A stretch of 64,000 nt of DNA from Spirosoma pollinicola (GTDB taxonomy: Bacteria; Bacteroidota; Bacteroidia; Cytophagales; Spirosomataceae), in assembly GCF_002831565.1 (NCBI RefSeq), contig NZ_CP025096.1, positions 5,633,014 through 5,697,013 of the forward strand, given 5' to 3'. Under the pieces are notes generated by a model. The model did no database searches and had not been told where the DNA came from. It saw only the letters and a program-made list of their open reading frames with translations. The position numbers and the translations under genes are program-made. This document shows positions 61,853 to 64,000 of this stretch, in pieces (position 1 is the stretch's first letter; the number at the start of each line of letters is the position of its first letter).

Positions 61853-61892
61853 AAAAATGCCCGACGGTCTATATTGACTGTCGGGTATTTTT
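61853..61892 (+). terminator. Terminator after the gene at 61483
   Basis: AAAAATGCCCGACGGT (61853-61868) pairs with ACTGTCGGGTATTTTT (61877-61892) with two G-T type pairs and an 8-base loop; A and T runs flank it. Confidence 0.85.
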
Positions 61893-62186
61893 GTTGATGA
61901 AGCATTCGGTAAAATACCAGCCCCACTGATTTTACCTCTACCAAATACATTTGATAGAATAAGAGCTACTCTCCTACAATTCGTCTTCACTATGATATAC
62001 AGTGACGATGGAATCGATTAGTTATTAAAAAAATTTACATACAGCAGCCAGAATTAACGATCCCGTAATATAGGCGCCCCTACTTTTGCAGAATTAAAAC
62101 GGGGTTAATGATGCCCTGTAGTTGATATAATCTATAGATCAAATTTACTTTTCTTTCTCCTCTTTCAACCATGAAAAACTATTAAC
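61893..62186 (+). promoter_or_regulatory. Upstream region of the second susC gene, with TACTTTTG
   Basis: No gene is visible. TACTTTTG at 62081-62088 fits the -7 element and is preceded by CCCC, exactly as before the first susC gene. The resulting leader is about 95 bases, similar to the first locus. Confidence 0.5.
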
Positions 62187-64000
62187 ATGATGAAACGAAT
62201 ACCTCTAAAAAAGAAGCTGTCTGTAACGCTACGCATTACAATTATACAGCTATCAGCCTTGTTCGTACTGTCCAGTTTATCCTTTGCTCACGATCTGCCC
62301 ATTAAAATAACCAGCGTCGACCAGACCGTAACAGGTACGATTAGTGATGATAAGGGCGAAGTACTGCCCGGCGTAAGTGTGGTTGTAAAAGGTACGCAAC
62401 GCGGCACGACAACAGATGCTAATGGTCAGTACAAAATTACAGTTCCAGATGCATCAGCTACGCTCATTTTCTCGTTTGTTGGCTATTTGTCACAGGAAAT
62501 TCTGGTCGGTAATCAGAGTGTACTCAGTGTAACCCTCAAGCCCGACTCCAAATCGCTGGAAGAGGTGGTGGTGGTGGGTTACGGCACCCAAAAGAAAGTT
62601 AATCTTACAGGGGCGGTTGATCAGATAACGAGCGAAGTGCTCGAAAATCGCTCACTGCCTAACCTGAGCCAGGGTTTGCAGGGTACGATTCCGAACCTGA
62701 ACCTGACTATGGGCGATGGCAAGCCAACCCAGTCGCCTTCGTATAACATACGCGGAACAACCTCGATTGGGCAGGGCGGCAGTGCGCTTGTACTGATCGA
62801 CGGGGTTGAGGGCGACCCGAGTCGGCTTAACCCCAACGATGTAGCCACCGTTTCTGTCCTGAAAGATGCCGCTTCGGCTGCTATTTATGGAGCCAGAGGG
62901 GCCTTCGGTGTGGTTCTGATTACGACCAAAAGTCCAACGAAAGACCGTACCAGTTTTACTTACTCGGTCAATCACTCCATCAAGAGCCCAACCACTGTTC
63001 CGAAATATGTAACGAATGGGTACCTGTTCGCGAAAATGTTCAACGAAGGCTGGTCGGCCTGGAACGACTATGCACAAACACCCCAGAATATTAACAAAAC
63101 GGTTCGATTTTCGCCCGCTTACCTAACAGAACTGGAGCGCCGAAACAACGACCCTACACTACCTAAAACCGCCGTTGATCCAACCACGGGAGAGTATGTG
63201 TATTACGAAAACACCGATTGGTATGGTGAACTATACAAAAAGAACACCAGTTCGACCGAACACAATCTGTCGTTTTCGGGTAGCAGCGGCAAAGCTGATT
63301 TTTACGTAACAGGCCGCTACTATTCGCAGGATGGTATTTTTAAATACAATTCCGACGACTACAAAATCCTGAGCTTACGGGCTAAAGGTTCTATCCAGCT
63401 TTACCCCTGGTTGAAGGTTGGCAACAATGCCGACTTCTCGTCAATGAAGTATCACAATCCCCTGAATACCGGCGAAGGCGGCAGCATCTGGCGAAACATC
63501 TCCGACGAAGGCCATACAGTAGCCCCAATGTTTAACCCCGATGGAACATTAAGCTATTCGGCAGCCTACACCGTAGGGGATTTCTGGTACGGTAAGAATG
63601 GTATCAACATGGATCGGCGGGTGTTTCGGAATACGGCTGATTTCTCGACAAAATTCTTCGACGATAAATTTCGGGTAAACGGAAATTTCACCTTTCAAAC
63701 TACCGACAATAACGAGTATCGGACGCGTGTGCCAGTGCCGTACAGTCGTAAACCGGGGGTTATTGAATATGTAGGTACGAACTACAATGACCTGCAAAAT
63801 CTCTATCGGCAAACGCTTTACACAGCAACGAACATTTATGCCGAATACGAACCCCGCTTCAGCCCTAATCATTACATAAAAGCACTGGTTGGCTATAACT
63901 ACGAACAATCGAACTACCGGAAGCTCGAAGTCATTCGCAATGGCCTGATTTACCCCGATGCGCAGGATATCAGCCTAGCTCTGGGTCAGTCCATAACGAC
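62187..64000 (+). CDS. SusC/RagA-type TonB-linked transporter, 3' end cut by window
   Basis: Open from the ATG at 62187 to the window end without a stop, giving 604 residues of an expected 1000 or more. Order: signal peptide (ending SLSFAHD), carboxypeptidase-like domain (VTGTISDDKGEVLPGVSVVV, ATLIFSFVGYLS), SusC signature (LEEVVVVGYGTQKKVNLTGA), plug with IRGTTSIGQGGSALVLIDGV, LNPNDVATVSVLKDAASAAIYGARGA and the first barrel strands (STEHNLSFSGSSGKADFYVTGRYYSQDG). An ATG at 62190 is an equal alternative. It probably opens a second polysaccharide utilisation locus, with susD beyond the window. Confidence 0.96.
   Translation, partial: MMKRIPLKKKLSVTLRITIIQLSALFVLSSLSFAHDLPIKITSVDQTVTGTISDDKGEVLPGVSVVVKGTQRGTTTDANGQYKITVPDASATLIFSFVGYLSQEILVGNQSVLSVTLKPDSKSLEEVVVVGYGTQKKVNLTGAVDQITSEVLENRSLPNLSQGLQGTIPNLNLTMGDGKPTQSPSYNIRGTTSIGQGGSALVLIDGVEGDPSRLNPNDVATVSVLKDAASAAIYGARGAFGVVLITTKSPTKDRTSFTYSVNHSIKSPTTVPKYVTNGYLFAKMFNEGWSAWNDYAQTPQNINKTVRFSPAYLTELERRNNDPTLPKTAVDPTTGEYVYYENTDWYGELYKKNTSSTEHNLSFSGSSGKADFYVTGRYYSQDGIFKYNSDDYKILSLRAKGSIQLYPWLKVGNNADFSSMKYHNPLNTGEGGSIWRNISDEGHTVAPMFNPDGTLSYSAAYTVGDFWYGKNGINMDRRVFRNTADFSTKFFDDKFRVNGNFTFQTTDNNEYRTRVPVPYSRKPGVIEYVGTNYNDLQNLYRQTLYTATNIYAEYEPRFSPNHYIKALVGYNYEQSNYRKLEVIRNGLIYPDAQDISLALGQSIT

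Overview
The window reads as a chromosomal segment of a Bacteroidota bacterium of the Cytophagales, most like Spirosoma and relatives. The reasons are two SusC/RagA-type TonB-linked transporters, a SusD lipoprotein, a Y_Y_Y/LuxR-type sensor, a Bacteroidetes-style FtsL, DUF3078 and glycoamylase-fold (PF10091) proteins, and promoters of the TAnnTTTG type with few Shine-Dalgarno sequences. Genus assignment is inference.

Positions 1-15.1 kb: the end of a D-2-hydroxyacid dehydrogenase, a secreted alpha/beta hydrolase, a small secreted Ser/Thr-rich protein, a metal-binding/rhodanese fusion, an unknown protein, then sugar genes: GH31, a secreted PHP-like protein, a Tat-exported Gfo/Idh/MocA oxidoreductase, a GH78-like rhamnosidase and a GH127 beta-L-arabinofuranosidase. 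Positions 15.2-18.2 kb form an AT-richer accessory island: a tcmP gene with an in-frame TAG, a DUF5131 three-Cys gene, and what looks like the tail of a PD-(D/E)XK transposase. Positions 18.2-35.4 kb hold a second Gfo/Idh/MocA protein, a divergent sensor-regulator, a polysaccharide utilisation locus (SusC, SusD, LamG lipoprotein, two GH144-like glycoside hydrolases), a c-type haem/FG-GAP lipoprotein and oligopeptidase B. DUF3431 and M28 peptidase genes follow.

Positions 38.0-58.9 kb carry the division and cell wall (dcw) genes in the usual order: ftsL, ftsI, murE, mraY, then murD, ftsW, murG, murC, ftsQ, ftsA, ftsZ. The series is interrupted between mraY and murD by rplM-rpsI-rpsB-tsf and by an ECF sigma factor followed by a 67-residue protein, an MscS-like channel, a DUF3078 protein and MscL. 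After ftsZ come an AlkD-like gene, ffh on the other strand, a small secreted protein and a second SusC gene cut by the window end.

The most unusual feature is a population of intergenic inverted repeats with arms of about 15 to 58 bp and a different sequence at most loci. Many are perfect or carry one mismatch. Two related copies differ by an insertion that is present in both arms of one copy. Some lie between convergent genes, some directly before start codons, and one seems to supply part of a promoter. The best candidates for something undescribed are this repeat population, the interrupted TcmP-DUF5131 pair, and the sigma-small ORF-mechanosensitive channel module inside the dcw cluster. 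All calls come from reading the sequence; no database search was run.
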